Positions 9,575 to 19,198 of a stretch of DNA of 64,000 bases are shown here, piece by piece (position 1 is the stretch's first letter; every line of letters starts with the position of its first letter). The stretch spans positions 1 to 64,000 of the forward strand of contig JAEEUB010000001.1 of assembly GCA_016286785.1 (NCBI GenBank), given 5' to 3'. The position numbers and the translations under genes were made by a program. This DNA is from Candidatus Saccharimonadota bacterium. GTDB taxonomy: Bacteria > Patescibacteriota > Saccharimonadia > Saccharimonadales > Saccharimonadaceae. The notes under the pieces were generated by a model, which ran no database searches, was not told the DNA's origin, and worked only from the letters and a program-made list of their open reading frames with translations.

Positions 9575-10817
9575 GTGAATCTTCCTTCTTCCCTGTAAAA
9601 TGCTGCGCCACATCAATCACATAAACATCGTCACTAGACTCTGGTTGAAATGTCGCCCATTCATGCCCACCACCACCTTTATCATCTGGTCTAATATTCC
9701 TTTCTACATGAATAATACCATTCAAAACTCCATCGTCTTTTAGTTTTTCTAAAAGACAAGCTGACAATAATGCCTGCTCGCGACAAACTCCCGTCCTGTA
9801 ACGCACAAAAGCGCTCAAATCAGTCAATGACCTGCCAGTTGGTCCATCAAAATCAGATTCCAAATCGAAAACCCGTTTTTCGCCATCTCTACTGTAGCTG
9901 AGTGCTAAACCAACAGCTTTTTCTACCTCCTTTAATACAGACTCCGTATCGGCTCTCCCTAAAAATCGCATCCAATCCGTCTGCCTTTTTAATCTATTGT
10001 ATATGCTCGATATTTCAACAGATTCGCCATCAACACGAATAGTGCGCGGAGAAGCATATAAGTCTACTTTACCATTAAAAGACTCTGAGTCTCGATCCAG
10101 ACATTCATATTTGTTACCCAGTATCACAATATAAGTTTTTCCATTTTCTTCGAACAAGCCGTTTCTGTGAAAATTATCTGGTTTTAAAGTGTAATTCCAG
10201 AAAAAAGTCGATTCGGATTCTTCAGCCGGTGCGCCAATCGTTATTATTGTGCCGTTAGTAGAGTTAAGATCAGTTACCGCTAGTCCCATATTTTCATCAC
10301 ACGAAATTCGAAAGTGATTCCTAGAAACACGAAGAGGAAACGAAAACCTTCCATAATTACTGCTTCTACCAAAATCCAATGAATCACCCGGACGAATACC
10401 CTTAAATCCAATATCGTTCACGTCGTGGGCCGGATCGTATAAAACATACGCAGCGCCATCCCTCTGGAATCGATCCTCATCGCGCATATCCAAAACCCAT
10501 AGCTCTTTGCTTTGTCCCACATTAATCGTAGCCAGAATCCTGTGCTGCGTCGTAAACTCCGAAAACCACGGCTTCCCCTGACTATGTAAAAAACTTCGCA
10601 ATTTAGCGTCCGCAATAGCATTTGGAATAATAGAATCATGTGGTATCTTATATGGCTCACCCGGACGCAATACATGTTCAACCAGTGATTCTACCCGTGG
10701 AATCTCTTGCTTCGACTGCACCGACGCTGATTCAGCTATCTTTTCTCCGCGCCTCTTCATTATCTTCCTATCAGCATCTAAGTCCAGGTTTAATCTTTCA
10801 CGATTGCTCATCATCAT
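9543..10817 (-). CDS. FHA-domain protein with C-terminal transglutaminase-like Cys-His-Asp domain
   Basis: FHA core RVSRNHFRISCDENMGLAVTDLNSTNGTII. C-terminal GVCREQA ... GGHEWATF ... YVIDVAQ. Confidence 0.7.
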   Translation of the reverse strand: MMMSNRERLNLDLDADRKIMKRRGEKIAESASVQSKQEIPRVESLVEHVLRPGEPYKIPHDSIIPNAIADAKLRSFLHSQGKPWFSEFTTQHRILATINVGQSKELWVLDMRDEDRFQRDGAAYVLYDPAHDVNDIGFKGIRPGDSLDFGRSSNYGRFSFPLRVSRNHFRISCDENMGLAVTDLNSTNGTIITIGAPAEESESTFFWNYTLKPDNFHRNGLFEENGKTYIVILGNKYECLDRDSESFNGKVDLYASPRTIRVDGESVEISSIYNRLKRQTDWMRFLGRADTESVLKEVEKAVGLALSYSRDGEKRVFDLESDFDGPTGRSLTDLSAFVRYRTGVCREQALLSACLLEKLKDDGVLNGIIHVERNIRPDDKGGGGHEWATFQPESSDDVYVIDVAQHFTGKKEDSPNWNYQRPSR

Positions 10818-10844
10818 CCTCCCTATAGAAACATATCTATTAAG

Positions 10845-12029
10845 CTAATCTGGATACCCTTCAAGTGTTGCATTCACCGCAATCTCATTGCCTTCACGCA
10901 CCACGGTAAGCTGCACTGTATCTCCAGGCTTATATTCGCCAATCAAACTAGCAAGTGAACCGGCCGCTCCAACTTCTACTCCATTAATCTTTGTAATAAT
11001 ATCCTTGTCTTTTAATCCTGCCTTTGCTGCTGGACTGTCTTTTACAATTGCCGAATAACTAGACGCACTATAAAGATACGCACCAGTATCTACTGGTAAA
11101 TTATACGCCTTAGCAACTTCTGGCGTAATTTCCACGCTATAAATGCCAAGATACGTCCGCTCCGCCTTACCAGTTTCGATTAGTTGAGAAAGCATTCCTT
11201 TAACACTCGAAATAGGAATTGCAAATCCCATATTTTCGGCCGAAGTAGAAGTTGCAGTATTAATGCCAATTACCTCACCCGCAGCATTAACTAGAGGCCC
11301 GCCAGAATTACCGGAGTTAATTGCCGCATCAGTTTGAATCATGTCTGTAAGTTTTTCGGCATTAGCACCAGTGCCGTCCGAAGCGGTCACGGCGCGACCA
11401 GTCCCAGAAATAATACCAGAAGTTACAGTATTCTGATATTCGCCAAGTGCATTACCAATTGCGATTACTTGCTGTCCCACATTAATAGTCTTTGAATCAC
11501 CAAGCGTAGCCGCCGGCAAATCAGAAACATCTTTTATTTTTAAAAACGCCACGTCATTTAGCGGATCAGTTGTTACGACTTCAACATCCTCATAGGTAGT
11601 TCCATCATATAAAACAACCGTAACTTTATTAGCACCATTAATTACATGCTTATTCGTTACAATATACCCATCGCTAGTTGCAATAATGCCAGTCCCAGCA
11701 GCAGAAGCATCGTAACTTTGTCCAAAAAAGTTCGTAGCCTTAGTAGAAGTAATAATTGATACCACGCTTTTACTTACTTTACTTGCAATGTCCGCAATTG
11801 AACCTTCAACAAAATTTGCTGAATTCCCATCATTGCCACTATTTAAAAATGTAATTGGAGTGCTAGATTTGTCATACCCCATCCAACCGAGCACTAACCC
11901 ACTACCCCCTAAAACAACCGCAATCGCCGAAAGAATAATCGCTAAACTGTTACTACTAGACGTTTTATTCTCCCGCTCTTTAGGCGTAGCTTCCTGTACT
12001 TTTACTTCATTTTTTTCTTCTTCTTTCAT
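10845..12029 (-). CDS. htrA: Membrane-anchored HtrA/DegP trypsin-like serine protease with PDZ domain
   Basis: NKHVINGA, DPLNDVAFLKI, GNSGGPLVNAAGEVIGINT; C-terminal PDZ. AGGAGG SD. Confidence 0.93.
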   Translation of the reverse strand: MKEEEKNEVKVQEATPKERENKTSSSNSLAIILSAIAVVLGGSGLVLGWMGYDKSSTPITFLNSGNDGNSANFVEGSIADIASKVSKSVVSIITSTKATNFFGQSYDASAAGTGIIATSDGYIVTNKHVINGANKVTVVLYDGTTYEDVEVVTTDPLNDVAFLKIKDVSDLPAATLGDSKTINVGQQVIAIGNALGEYQNTVTSGIISGTGRAVTASDGTGANAEKLTDMIQTDAAINSGNSGGPLVNAAGEVIGINTATSTSAENMGFAIPISSVKGMLSQLIETGKAERTYLGIYSVEITPEVAKAYNLPVDTGAYLYSASSYSAIVKDSPAAKAGLKDKDIITKINGVEVGAAGSLASLIGEYKPGDTVQLTVVREGNEIAVNATLEGYPD

Positions 12030-12041
12030 TATTTACCTCCT

Positions 12042-12827
12042 TTAATGAATATTAAAAATCGGATCACTAAAACATAAAACAATAATGCCAATTAACGCAA
12101 CACCAAAAACCACCGGCACCAAAATATGTTTAAATCTAAAATCTTCTTGATACCTAATCATAGCCTGACGCGCATAGTTATAAACAAACGCAAAAATCGT
12201 CAAGATTATTGAAAGCTGCGGAATACGAATGCCAGCGGCTTCAAAAGGATAAATTATTTCCCAAGCATAACAAAGCCACGAAACTTCTGCAAACACAAGC
12301 CCACACACTAATGTAGTCAGTGTATAGTCCTTATCATCGCTCTGCGATAAAACGTGTCTACTAGCAGCGTACCCAATCAAAAACGCAAGAATCACAAGCA
12401 AGGTTACGCCAACACTTGCAGACATAATAGTAGCTGCCGACATCCCAAGAAACACCGCAATTAGAGACTGAGCCAAGGTAGCTCGCTCCGACGACATTGG
12501 CTTAATAATAATCAACCAAACAGAATAAAAAACCATTAAAAGAAAATGTACGGCAAGAAAAGATGATCCAGCGTAGTAAGACAAAAGCACCACACTAACA
12601 CCAACAATAATATCGACAAGGTTAGACTTGATATTTAACCAAAGATACCGCGCCCTTACCGCAAAAATGCGCCATTTGGAGATAAAGACCAACAAAAGCC
12701 CAAGAACCGGACCACCAGACAAAACCGTTACTAAAACCGCGCCTACTCCAAGCAACAAGTTTAAAAACACGTGCACAGCCGAGCTGGCAATATTGCGAGA
12801 TTTCCTCGCCAAAATATAATCAGCCAT
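12042..12827 (-). CDS. Multi-pass membrane protein, function unknown
   Basis: Several hydrophobic segments; TATAAT 8 nt before ATG. Confidence 0.6.
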   Translation of the reverse strand: MADYILARKSRNIASSAVHVFLNLLLGVGAVLVTVLSGGPVLGLLLVFISKWRIFAVRARYLWLNIKSNLVDIIVGVSVVLLSYYAGSSFLAVHFLLMVFYSVWLIIIKPMSSERATLAQSLIAVFLGMSAATIMSASVGVTLLVILAFLIGYAASRHVLSQSDDKDYTLTTLVCGLVFAEVSWLCYAWEIIYPFEAAGIRIPQLSIILTIFAFVYNYARQAMIRYQEDFRFKHILVPVVFGVALIGIIVLCFSDPIFNIH

Positions 12828-12886
12828 ATGTATATATTATAGCAAATATTTCAAATTAAGCTTAAAATAATGATATAATATCCGAT

Positions 12887-13555
12887 ATGGAGGCAACTTT
12901 TTTCCAGAAACATCCCCTGTTAAAAGATTTGCTCAGCCTTGCTTTATTTATTCTAGCAATCGTACTGGGTACTTTATTTTTAAATACATATATATATCGT
13001 TCTTACAATGTTGTTGGTGGCAGTATGGAAAACACCCTTCACGGGGATGATCGCGTCATCGTCAACCGAGCAGCGGTATCCTGGTCACATTTTATTGGCC
13101 AAGAATATATTCCAGAACGCGGCCAAATAATTGTTTTTCTGAACGAAGACGAAGCTAAAGTCGCCGAATATAAGGCCCAGGGAGTCTCTAACCCAATGAC
13201 TTGTACCGTTCCCTCCGGAGTCAGCGATCAATACATTATCAAAAGAGTCATTGCCTTCCCAGGAGAACGCGTCGTAGTTAAAGATGGCACCATGACAATC
13301 TATAACGAAGAACACCCAGATGGCTTCGTCTATGACGATGGCTGGCGCACGTCCGAAACAGATGGCCCCAAAGAACACACTTCTGGAGAAGTTGACCTAG
13401 TTGTACCAAAAGGCGAACTTTTTGTATCTGGAGATAACCGCGAAGGCTCCAACTCTTGGGACTCCCGCAACGGCCTCGGCACCATTCCGTTTTGTCGCGT
13501 AATCGGTCCGGTAATCCTTAGAATCTTCCCATTCGATCACATCAAAATATTCTAA
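12887..13555 (+). CDS. lepB: Signal peptidase I
   Basis: GGSMENTLHGDDRVIVNR; IIKRVIAFPGERV; SGDNREGSNSWDSRNGLGTIP. TATAAT 7 nt before ATG. Confidence 0.93.
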   Translation: MEATFFQKHPLLKDLLSLALFILAIVLGTLFLNTYIYRSYNVVGGSMENTLHGDDRVIVNRAAVSWSHFIGQEYIPERGQIIVFLNEDEAKVAEYKAQGVSNPMTCTVPSGVSDQYIIKRVIAFPGERVVVKDGTMTIYNEEHPDGFVYDDGWRTSETDGPKEHTSGEVDLVVPKGELFVSGDNREGSNSWDSRNGLGTIPFCRVIGPVILRIFPFDHIKIF

Positions 13556-13574
13556 ACTTAGTAGTTATTTAGAA
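13548..13574. terminator. Short convergent hairpin between lepB and parB
   Basis: ATTCTAAA-cttagtagtta-TTTAGAAT overlapping both gene ends. Confidence 0.5.
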
Positions 13575-14413
13575 TCGTTCAATCTTTTTATTAATTCTTT
13601 CAAATCTTTTTCACTTTTGCATTTAAAAGTTAAGCTACGCCCACTAATTCGCGCCACTACGTCATATTTATTGCTCAAAGCATCCTCGTCTTTACGATAA
13701 AGATCTCTCTTTATTAAAGCCGTAGACGATTTTTTCTTGTGTTCCGCAAAATAACGTTCAACCTTGCGCGCCGTCCAACCCTCTTTGATTATTTTCGGCA
13801 AGACTTTTTTAATAGTAGTTTCGTCTCTGGATACAAGTGGCCGCATCACCCCCTCAGAAAGCTTTTCTTTAACCATAGTCTTTTTCACGTCATCAGGCAA
13901 ATTTAAAAGCCTCATCGTACTTTGAACCGAACCTTCGCTTTTTCCTACTTTTGCTGCAATATCTTTAGGACTAAGATTGAATTGGTTCTTGAGTTTTGCA
14001 TAAGCCGTAGCAAGCTCAATTGCATTTAAGTCTTCCCTCTGGGCATTTTCAATGATAGAAAGTTCCAAACGATTTTGCGAATCCAAAGTCCTCACTATTG
14101 CCGGCATCTTGTCTAATCCCGCAATTTTAGAAGCTCGCCAACGGCGTTCTCCAGCTACAATCTTATATTTACCATCCTCTTTCGTAACCACAATCGGCTG
14201 CAAAACGCCGTGCTCTTTGATTGACTGAGCCAACGCATTTATCGCGTCCTCATCAAATTCGCGACGCGGTTGTTCTTCATCGCGCACAATTTCGGATATT
14301 TTAATCTGTTTCAATTCACTGGTTTTCTTATCCTCGGCCGCCGTCGGATCAAATTCATCGTCAATTAGTTCAGTCGGAATCAAACTCTCAAATCCCCTAC
14401 CTAATCCTTTCAT
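13565..14413 (-). CDS. parB: Chromosome partitioning protein ParB/Spo0J
   Basis: VAGERRWRASKIAGLDKMPAIVR; GRGFESLIPTEL N-terminus; adjacent parA. Confidence 0.95.
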   Translation of the reverse strand: MKGLGRGFESLIPTELIDDEFDPTAAEDKKTSELKQIKISEIVRDEEQPRREFDEDAINALAQSIKEHGVLQPIVVTKEDGKYKIVAGERRWRASKIAGLDKMPAIVRTLDSQNRLELSIIENAQREDLNAIELATAYAKLKNQFNLSPKDIAAKVGKSEGSVQSTMRLLNLPDDVKKTMVKEKLSEGVMRPLVSRDETTIKKVLPKIIKEGWTARKVERYFAEHKKKSSTALIKRDLYRKDEDALSNKYDVVARISGRSLTFKCKSEKDLKELIKRLNDSK

Positions 14414-15180
14414 TTTGTCCTCCCTTCAACTTCTCTAGTAAAACTTTTGTACGCTTTCGCTCCCTTAGAAAACTTATCATAATCGCCCACCGGCACTCCA
14501 TGACTCGGCGCTTCGGCCACTCGTACATTTCGAGGAATCGTAGTTTTAAAAGTTAGATTCTTAAAGTATTTTTTAATCTCAGCATAAACTTGCGCCGAAA
14601 GACTAGTCCTTTTATCGTACATCGTCGCCAAAACCCCAAGCAATTTTAGCCCAGGATTAGCTTGCTTCATCACTAATTTCATTGATTCAAGTAATTGCGC
14701 TACACCCTCCAAAGCATAAAACTCAGTCTGTACGGGAAGTAAAAGGTAATTAGAGGCAATCATACCATTCACCGTGAGGAGCGAAAGTGACGGTGGCAAA
14801 TCAATAATTATATAGTCGTAATTTTCTTCCACCAAACGAATAGCATCTCTAAGGCGCGTAAATTTTCGCGGCTGATTTACTAGTTCCACTTCAGCATTAG
14901 CAAGCTCCGGCGTAGTTGGCGCCAAATCAAGATTTTTATACTTAGTAGACCTAATAACATCAGCTAGAGGCGAATTTTCGTTAATCACGTCTGTCATAGT
15001 CAGTCCAAGCGAATCGTCGTTTTTATCCACACCTAGTCCACTAGTCGCATTACCTTGTGGATCAAAATCAATCAGTAGAGTCTTATATTTGTCCTTTGCG
15101 AGATAATACCCCATGTTCACGGCCGTCGTAGTCTTCCCTACGCCGCCCTTCTGATTTGTAACACATATTACCTTCGCCAT
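14410..15180 (-). CDS. parA: Chromosome partitioning ATPase ParA/Soj
   Basis: NQKGGVGKTTTAVNMGYYLA; DFDPQGNATSGLG. Confidence 0.96.
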   Translation of the reverse strand: MAKVICVTNQKGGVGKTTTAVNMGYYLAKDKYKTLLIDFDPQGNATSGLGVDKNDDSLGLTMTDVINENSPLADVIRSTKYKNLDLAPTTPELANAEVELVNQPRKFTRLRDAIRLVEENYDYIIIDLPPSLSLLTVNGMIASNYLLLPVQTEFYALEGVAQLLESMKLVMKQANPGLKLLGVLATMYDKRTSLSAQVYAEIKKYFKNLTFKTTIPRNVRVAEAPSHGVPVGDYDKFSKGAKAYKSFTREVEGRTK

Positions 15181-15240
15181 AACACTTACGATTATAACAT
15201 AAATTGGCTAAAAGCAAAAACAATTTAAAATCCTCTGCAC

Positions 15241-15270
15241 AAAAAATCCGCAACTGATATTGCGGATTTT
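15241..15270 (-). terminator. Terminator downstream of rplU
   Basis: AAAATCCGCAA-...-TTGCGGATTTT inverted repeat. Confidence 0.7.
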
Positions 15271-15274
15271 AAGT

Positions 15275-15583
15275 TTAGGCGATCTTAGTAATTTCAATTT
15301 CGCTATATTTCTGGCGATGACCAGTTTCGGTATGCTCGCGTACCTTGGGTTTGTAATGGATTACGCGAATTTTATCACCCTTAACCTCGGGCGTTTTTAC
15401 CTTAGCTAAAACTTTTACGCCCTTTACCGTAGGTGTACCAACTTGCGTATTATCGCCGTCGATTACTAGTAAAGCGTCAAGTTCGAGCTCTTTGGTTCCT
15501 GCCGGGAGGAGGTCCACCCGTAGGGTCTCTTTTTCGGCAACGAGATATTGTTTCCCGCCAACCAGAATGACTGCTTTCTTCAT
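15275..15583 (-). CDS. rplU: 50S ribosomal protein L21
   Basis: GGKQYLV, HYKPKVREHTETGHRQKYSEIEI. Confidence 0.93.
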   Translation of the reverse strand: MKKAVILVGGKQYLVAEKETLRVDLLPAGTKELELDALLVIDGDNTQVGTPTVKGVKVLAKVKTPEVKGDKIRVIHYKPKVREHTETGHRQKYSEIEITKIA

Positions 15584-15660
15584 ATTATTCCTTTATTAAC
15601 TTACTTATTTTATCATATATTTAGGTTTTTGAAAAGACCAAACAGCGCCGCACAGACTGC

Positions 15661-15697
15661 ATCAAAAAAACCGAACGCTCTGTTCGGTTTTTTTGAT
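15661..15697 (-). terminator. Perfect hairpin terminator of the two-peptide operon
   Basis: ATCAAAAAAACCGAAC-GCTCT-GTTCGGTTTTTTTGAT. Confidence 0.88.
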
Positions 15698-15698
15698 A

Positions 15699-15812
15699 TT
15701 AAAGCAAACTGATGAACATTATGGCTAGTTCGTAAATTGTTTGATAGTTAGAGATACCTATAGAACTTACATTGGCAATCCTTTCCGTTAAAGCTAACGT
15801 TTGTTTACTCAT
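15699..15812 (-). CDS. Putative 37-aa peptide MSKQTLALTERIANVSSIGISNYQTIYELAIMFISLL
   Basis: ATG preceded by AAAAGGAG; stop just before the terminator; below the ORF-track cutoff. Confidence 0.6.
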   Translation of the reverse strand: MSKQTLALTERIANVSSIGISNYQTIYELAIMFISLL

Positions 15813-15844
15813 CTTTTAATATACTCCTTTTGGATTTGATACAT

Positions 15845-15958
15845 TTATGTGATGTTATTCTTTCCAAACAACGCGCCATGCCCTAGCTTTCTTATAGTAC
15901 CTTGTTTGGCCGATTCATTAGAATAACCGGACTCATCGTCAAATGTCTCAAACTCCAT
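15845..15958 (-). CDS. Putative 37-aa peptide MEFETFDDESGYSNESAKQGTIRKLGHGALFGKNNIT
   Basis: ATG preceded by AAAGGA; lies between a strong promoter and the second peptide ORF. Confidence 0.6.
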   Translation of the reverse strand: MEFETFDDESGYSNESAKQGTIRKLGHGALFGKNNIT

Positions 15959-16027
15959 TTTTATTTTTCCTTTGTTTATTTTTGTTATTTGTCAGAATTT
16001 TTATTTTATTTTCTAACTTAATTTAAG

Positions 16028-16056
16028 TCTAGCACACTTTGACGATTTTGTCAATA
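16028..16056 (-). promoter_or_regulatory. Sigma70-type promoter TTGACA-N17-TAGACT of the two-peptide operon; -35 lies in a TTGAC-AAAATC-GTCAA dyad
   Basis: Minus-strand sequence attgacaaaatcgtcaaagtgtgctagacttaaat. Confidence 0.65.
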
Positions 16057-16171
16057 GTGTTTATGCTTATTTTTCTTAATTCTGTCAAGTTAACAGATAA
16101 GAAATATGTAATTTTGGCCATCAAAAAATCACAGACCCCATCAAAAATAAAACTAAATTAGCCTAAAAACC

Positions 16172-19100
16172 CTACTGCTTTTCTAACGAAATAGTTACAA
16201 CTTCGCCGTTTAATTTAGCATCTTCCTTAAAAGAATAAACCTCTTTTTTGCTAACAGATTCCGCCCCAACCTCAGACTTTATTAGTCCCGTGTAATCCTT
16301 TGGTAAATCTATAGACACTGATAGTTTAATCTTATCTCCAGGAGCCAGTCCAGCGTGTTTGCGCGCCGATTGCACGGCACGAATCAGCTCGCGAGCCATT
16401 CCCTCTTCCCTAAGCTCCGGAGTCAAAGTCTTATCAAGTGCAAATTCTTTACCATTTTCAACTCTTTTAACGTTAACTTCCTCGGCAATAATTTGTTCAT
16501 AGAAACAATTTAATTTATCACCATCATAAATAAGTTTAGAAAGTGGCTGACGAATTTTAATCTGCTCTTCCTTCTCAGACTTCTGCATACGTAGAGCCAA
16601 AGCATCTGTAATAATCTGGCGAGTACGCGCCATATCAGACAAAACATCATCATGAGCCACCTCACCCGCCTCTGGCCAAGAAAGAAGATGTACGGACTCC
16701 CTACTCCCGGTTATCTTTTGGTATAGTTCCTCAGACAAAAACGGAGTAAATGGTGCTAGCAAGATAGCGGTCTTCTCAAGCATAAAGTAAAGCACACTAA
16801 AGGCCGCCTTTTTATCTACTAGGTCGTCATTCTTACTAAAACGTCGGCGTGAACGTCGTACATACCAGTTAGATAAATCATCAATAAACAAAATCACACC
16901 CTGAAGAGCTTTAGGAATATTATATTCTTCCATGCCAATCGTGATTTCATCGCGTAGTTGATAAAATCGATCAATAATCCATTCATCAAGCGGAGATTTA
17001 ATCTGAACCGAACCGTCAAAATCAGCAGAATCAAACCCTTCGACTTCGGCATAAGTAGTAAAGAAATCATATATATTCCAAAGCATCCCTAACTTTCGAC
17101 TAACATCAGATACATCCTTATCTAAAAGTGCAAAATCCTCACCCGAAAGCACCGGGCTAGAAAGCAGCAAAAAACGCAAAGCATCAGCAGAATATCGATC
17201 CATTAATTCATTAGGATCGGTAAAATTACCAAGAGATTTGCTCATCTTGCGACCATCATTCCCTGCCAAAGTTCCAGTCGTAATCACGTTCTTATATGCA
17301 TTTTTGTGGCCTTTTTTAGCCTCCGGGCCAAAAGCCCCAATATCCGCCAATGCCGTATTAACTGCGTGTAGATAATAGAACCACGCTCTTACTTGCCCCA
17401 CGTACTCCACAATAAAGTCAGCCGGATAATTAGCTTCAAACTTCTCTTTATTCTCAAACGGATAGTGTAGCTCGGCAAAAGGCATTGAGCCAGACTCAAA
17501 CCAGCAATCCAAAACTTTTTCAATGCGCGTAAAATGCTCGCCATTAATATCAAAGGTGATATCATCTACCCACGGCCGGTGATAATCCTCTAATTCCTTG
17601 CCTGATAATTCCTTTAATTCTGCATAACTTCCTACAACCTTAACCGACCCTTGGTCACCTTTCCAAACTGGCATCGCAGTAGCCCAAAACCTATCGCGTG
17701 AAAGGTTCCAATCTGGAGCAGCCTCAATATTATTTGCAAAGCGCCCATGTTTTAAATACTTTGGGAACCAGTTAATATTCTCGTTTTCACTTAGCATCAG
17801 CTGCTTTTGTCCCGCAACATCAAAGAACCAGCTCGGAAAAGCCCGATAAATAATGCGTTCCTTACTACGAGGGTTGAACGGATATTCGTGCTCAATGTAT
17901 TCAATCTTATAGATAATCCCCTTTTCCTCTAGGCATTTAGCGATAAACTTATTCCCCGCCCAAACTTGAATTCCGTTTTCATCCGTATCCCTAATTCCAA
18001 GCTCGTAAAGCTCTTTTGTCATCTCTGGAAGATAATAGCCATTTTCATCGAGACAATCCACAAAATCAACCTCATATTTTTGCACCAAATCGTAATCGTC
18101 TTCGCCATAAGCCGGCGCAATATGAACAATACCAGTGCCATCTTCGGCCGAAACAAAATCTCCAGGTAAAACCGTATAAGTGTCTTTACGGGCCACCGTC
18201 CCTTTATCACCACGCAGTCCAAGATCAAACAAACCATCAGCAACCTTGATAATGGGTTCATATTTTTCGCCAACCAAAGTCTTACCTTTAAAAGTTTTGA
18301 GTGGCTTTTTATCTTCAAACAATACTTTAGCTCGGTCCACAGCTAAGATATATTTTTCACCATTAACATCATATAGACCATATTTAAGCTCTGGACTAAC
18401 CGCGAGGCACATATTAGCAGGTAAAGTCCAAGGCGTAGTTGTCCAAGCCAAGAGATAAATATCTGAAGCTGGTAAATCTTTTTCTTCGGACCATAAGCCT
18501 GGGCGAGCGCCCTTGAGCGTGTCCGAAGAAAAATGATTCACGGCATCAGATAACTTAAACTTGACATATGCTGACGGATCCGTAACTTTCTGATAAGCAT
18601 CATTGTCCATCGTCACCTCAGCCTTAGAAACAGGAGTAGCAAATTTAGTATCATACATCAAAACCTTGCGACCTTCATAAATCTTACCCGCATCATAAAG
18701 CTGCTTAAATGCCCACCAAACCGATTCCATGTAATCTTTATTCATGGTGCGATAAGCATTATCAAAATCTACCCAACGCCCCACTCGGTCAATCGTATCG
18801 CGCCAGGTTTCCGAATTCGCCACCATCGATTCGCGCGCCTTTATAATATAATCTTCAAGACTCCATTTAGTGCCAATCTCGCGACGATCCGTAATACCAA
18901 GTTGTTTTTCCACAAAATTTTCAGCCGGTAGACCATGGCAATCCCAACCCCAACGCCGCTCTACCCTGTAGCCATTCATAGTCCAGTAACGTGGCACTGC
19001 ATCTTTTACGATAGAGCTAAGCAAAGTACCATGATGAGGATTCCCAGTAATAAATGGTGGCCCATCATAAAAAACATAAGATTTATCAATCGGTCTTAAT

Positions 19101-19198
19101 TCTACAGACTTCTCAAAAGTTTTATTCTTTTTCCACCACTTGCTGATGGCTTTTTCATATTCTACGGCCTTTCGCCGCTCTCCAGCTCTATATTTCAT
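16172..19198 (-). CDS. ileS: Isoleucyl-tRNA synthetase
   Basis: DGPPFITGNPHHGTLLS, WTTTPWTLPANM, KMSKSLGNFTDP; 1008 aa. TATAAT 6 nt before ATG. Confidence 0.96.
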   Translation of the reverse strand: MKYRAGERRKAVEYEKAISKWWKKNKTFEKSVELRPIDKSYVFYDGPPFITGNPHHGTLLSSIVKDAVPRYWTMNGYRVERRWGWDCHGLPAENFVEKQLGITDRREIGTKWSLEDYIIKARESMVANSETWRDTIDRVGRWVDFDNAYRTMNKDYMESVWWAFKQLYDAGKIYEGRKVLMYDTKFATPVSKAEVTMDNDAYQKVTDPSAYVKFKLSDAVNHFSSDTLKGARPGLWSEEKDLPASDIYLLAWTTTPWTLPANMCLAVSPELKYGLYDVNGEKYILAVDRAKVLFEDKKPLKTFKGKTLVGEKYEPIIKVADGLFDLGLRGDKGTVARKDTYTVLPGDFVSAEDGTGIVHIAPAYGEDDYDLVQKYEVDFVDCLDENGYYLPEMTKELYELGIRDTDENGIQVWAGNKFIAKCLEEKGIIYKIEYIEHEYPFNPRSKERIIYRAFPSWFFDVAGQKQLMLSENENINWFPKYLKHGRFANNIEAAPDWNLSRDRFWATAMPVWKGDQGSVKVVGSYAELKELSGKELEDYHRPWVDDITFDINGEHFTRIEKVLDCWFESGSMPFAELHYPFENKEKFEANYPADFIVEYVGQVRAWFYYLHAVNTALADIGAFGPEAKKGHKNAYKNVITTGTLAGNDGRKMSKSLGNFTDPNELMDRYSADALRFLLLSSPVLSGEDFALLDKDVSDVSRKLGMLWNIYDFFTTYAEVEGFDSADFDGSVQIKSPLDEWIIDRFYQLRDEITIGMEEYNIPKALQGVILFIDDLSNWYVRRSRRRFSKNDDLVDKKAAFSVLYFMLEKTAILLAPFTPFLSEELYQKITGSRESVHLLSWPEAGEVAHDDVLSDMARTRQIITDALALRMQKSEKEEQIKIRQPLSKLIYDGDKLNCFYEQIIAEEVNVKRVENGKEFALDKTLTPELREEGMARELIRAVQSARKHAGLAPGDKIKLSVSIDLPKDYTGLIKSEVGAESVSKKEVYSFKEDAKLNGEVVTISLEKQ
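18479..18533. repeat. Nested palindromic element, copy A (inside ileS)
   Basis: Perfect 13-bp arms TTTTTCTTCGGAC/GTCCGAAGAAAAA around the 29-nt core cataagcctgggcgagcgcccttgagcgt. Confidence 0.75.

Noticed and set aside
16080-16100. LexA/SOS-type operator CTGTTAACTTGACAG upstream of the two-peptide operon
   Set aside because: Spacing is CTGT-N7-ACAG, not the N8 of E. coli LexA sites, and no binding specificity is known for the LexA-like protein here.
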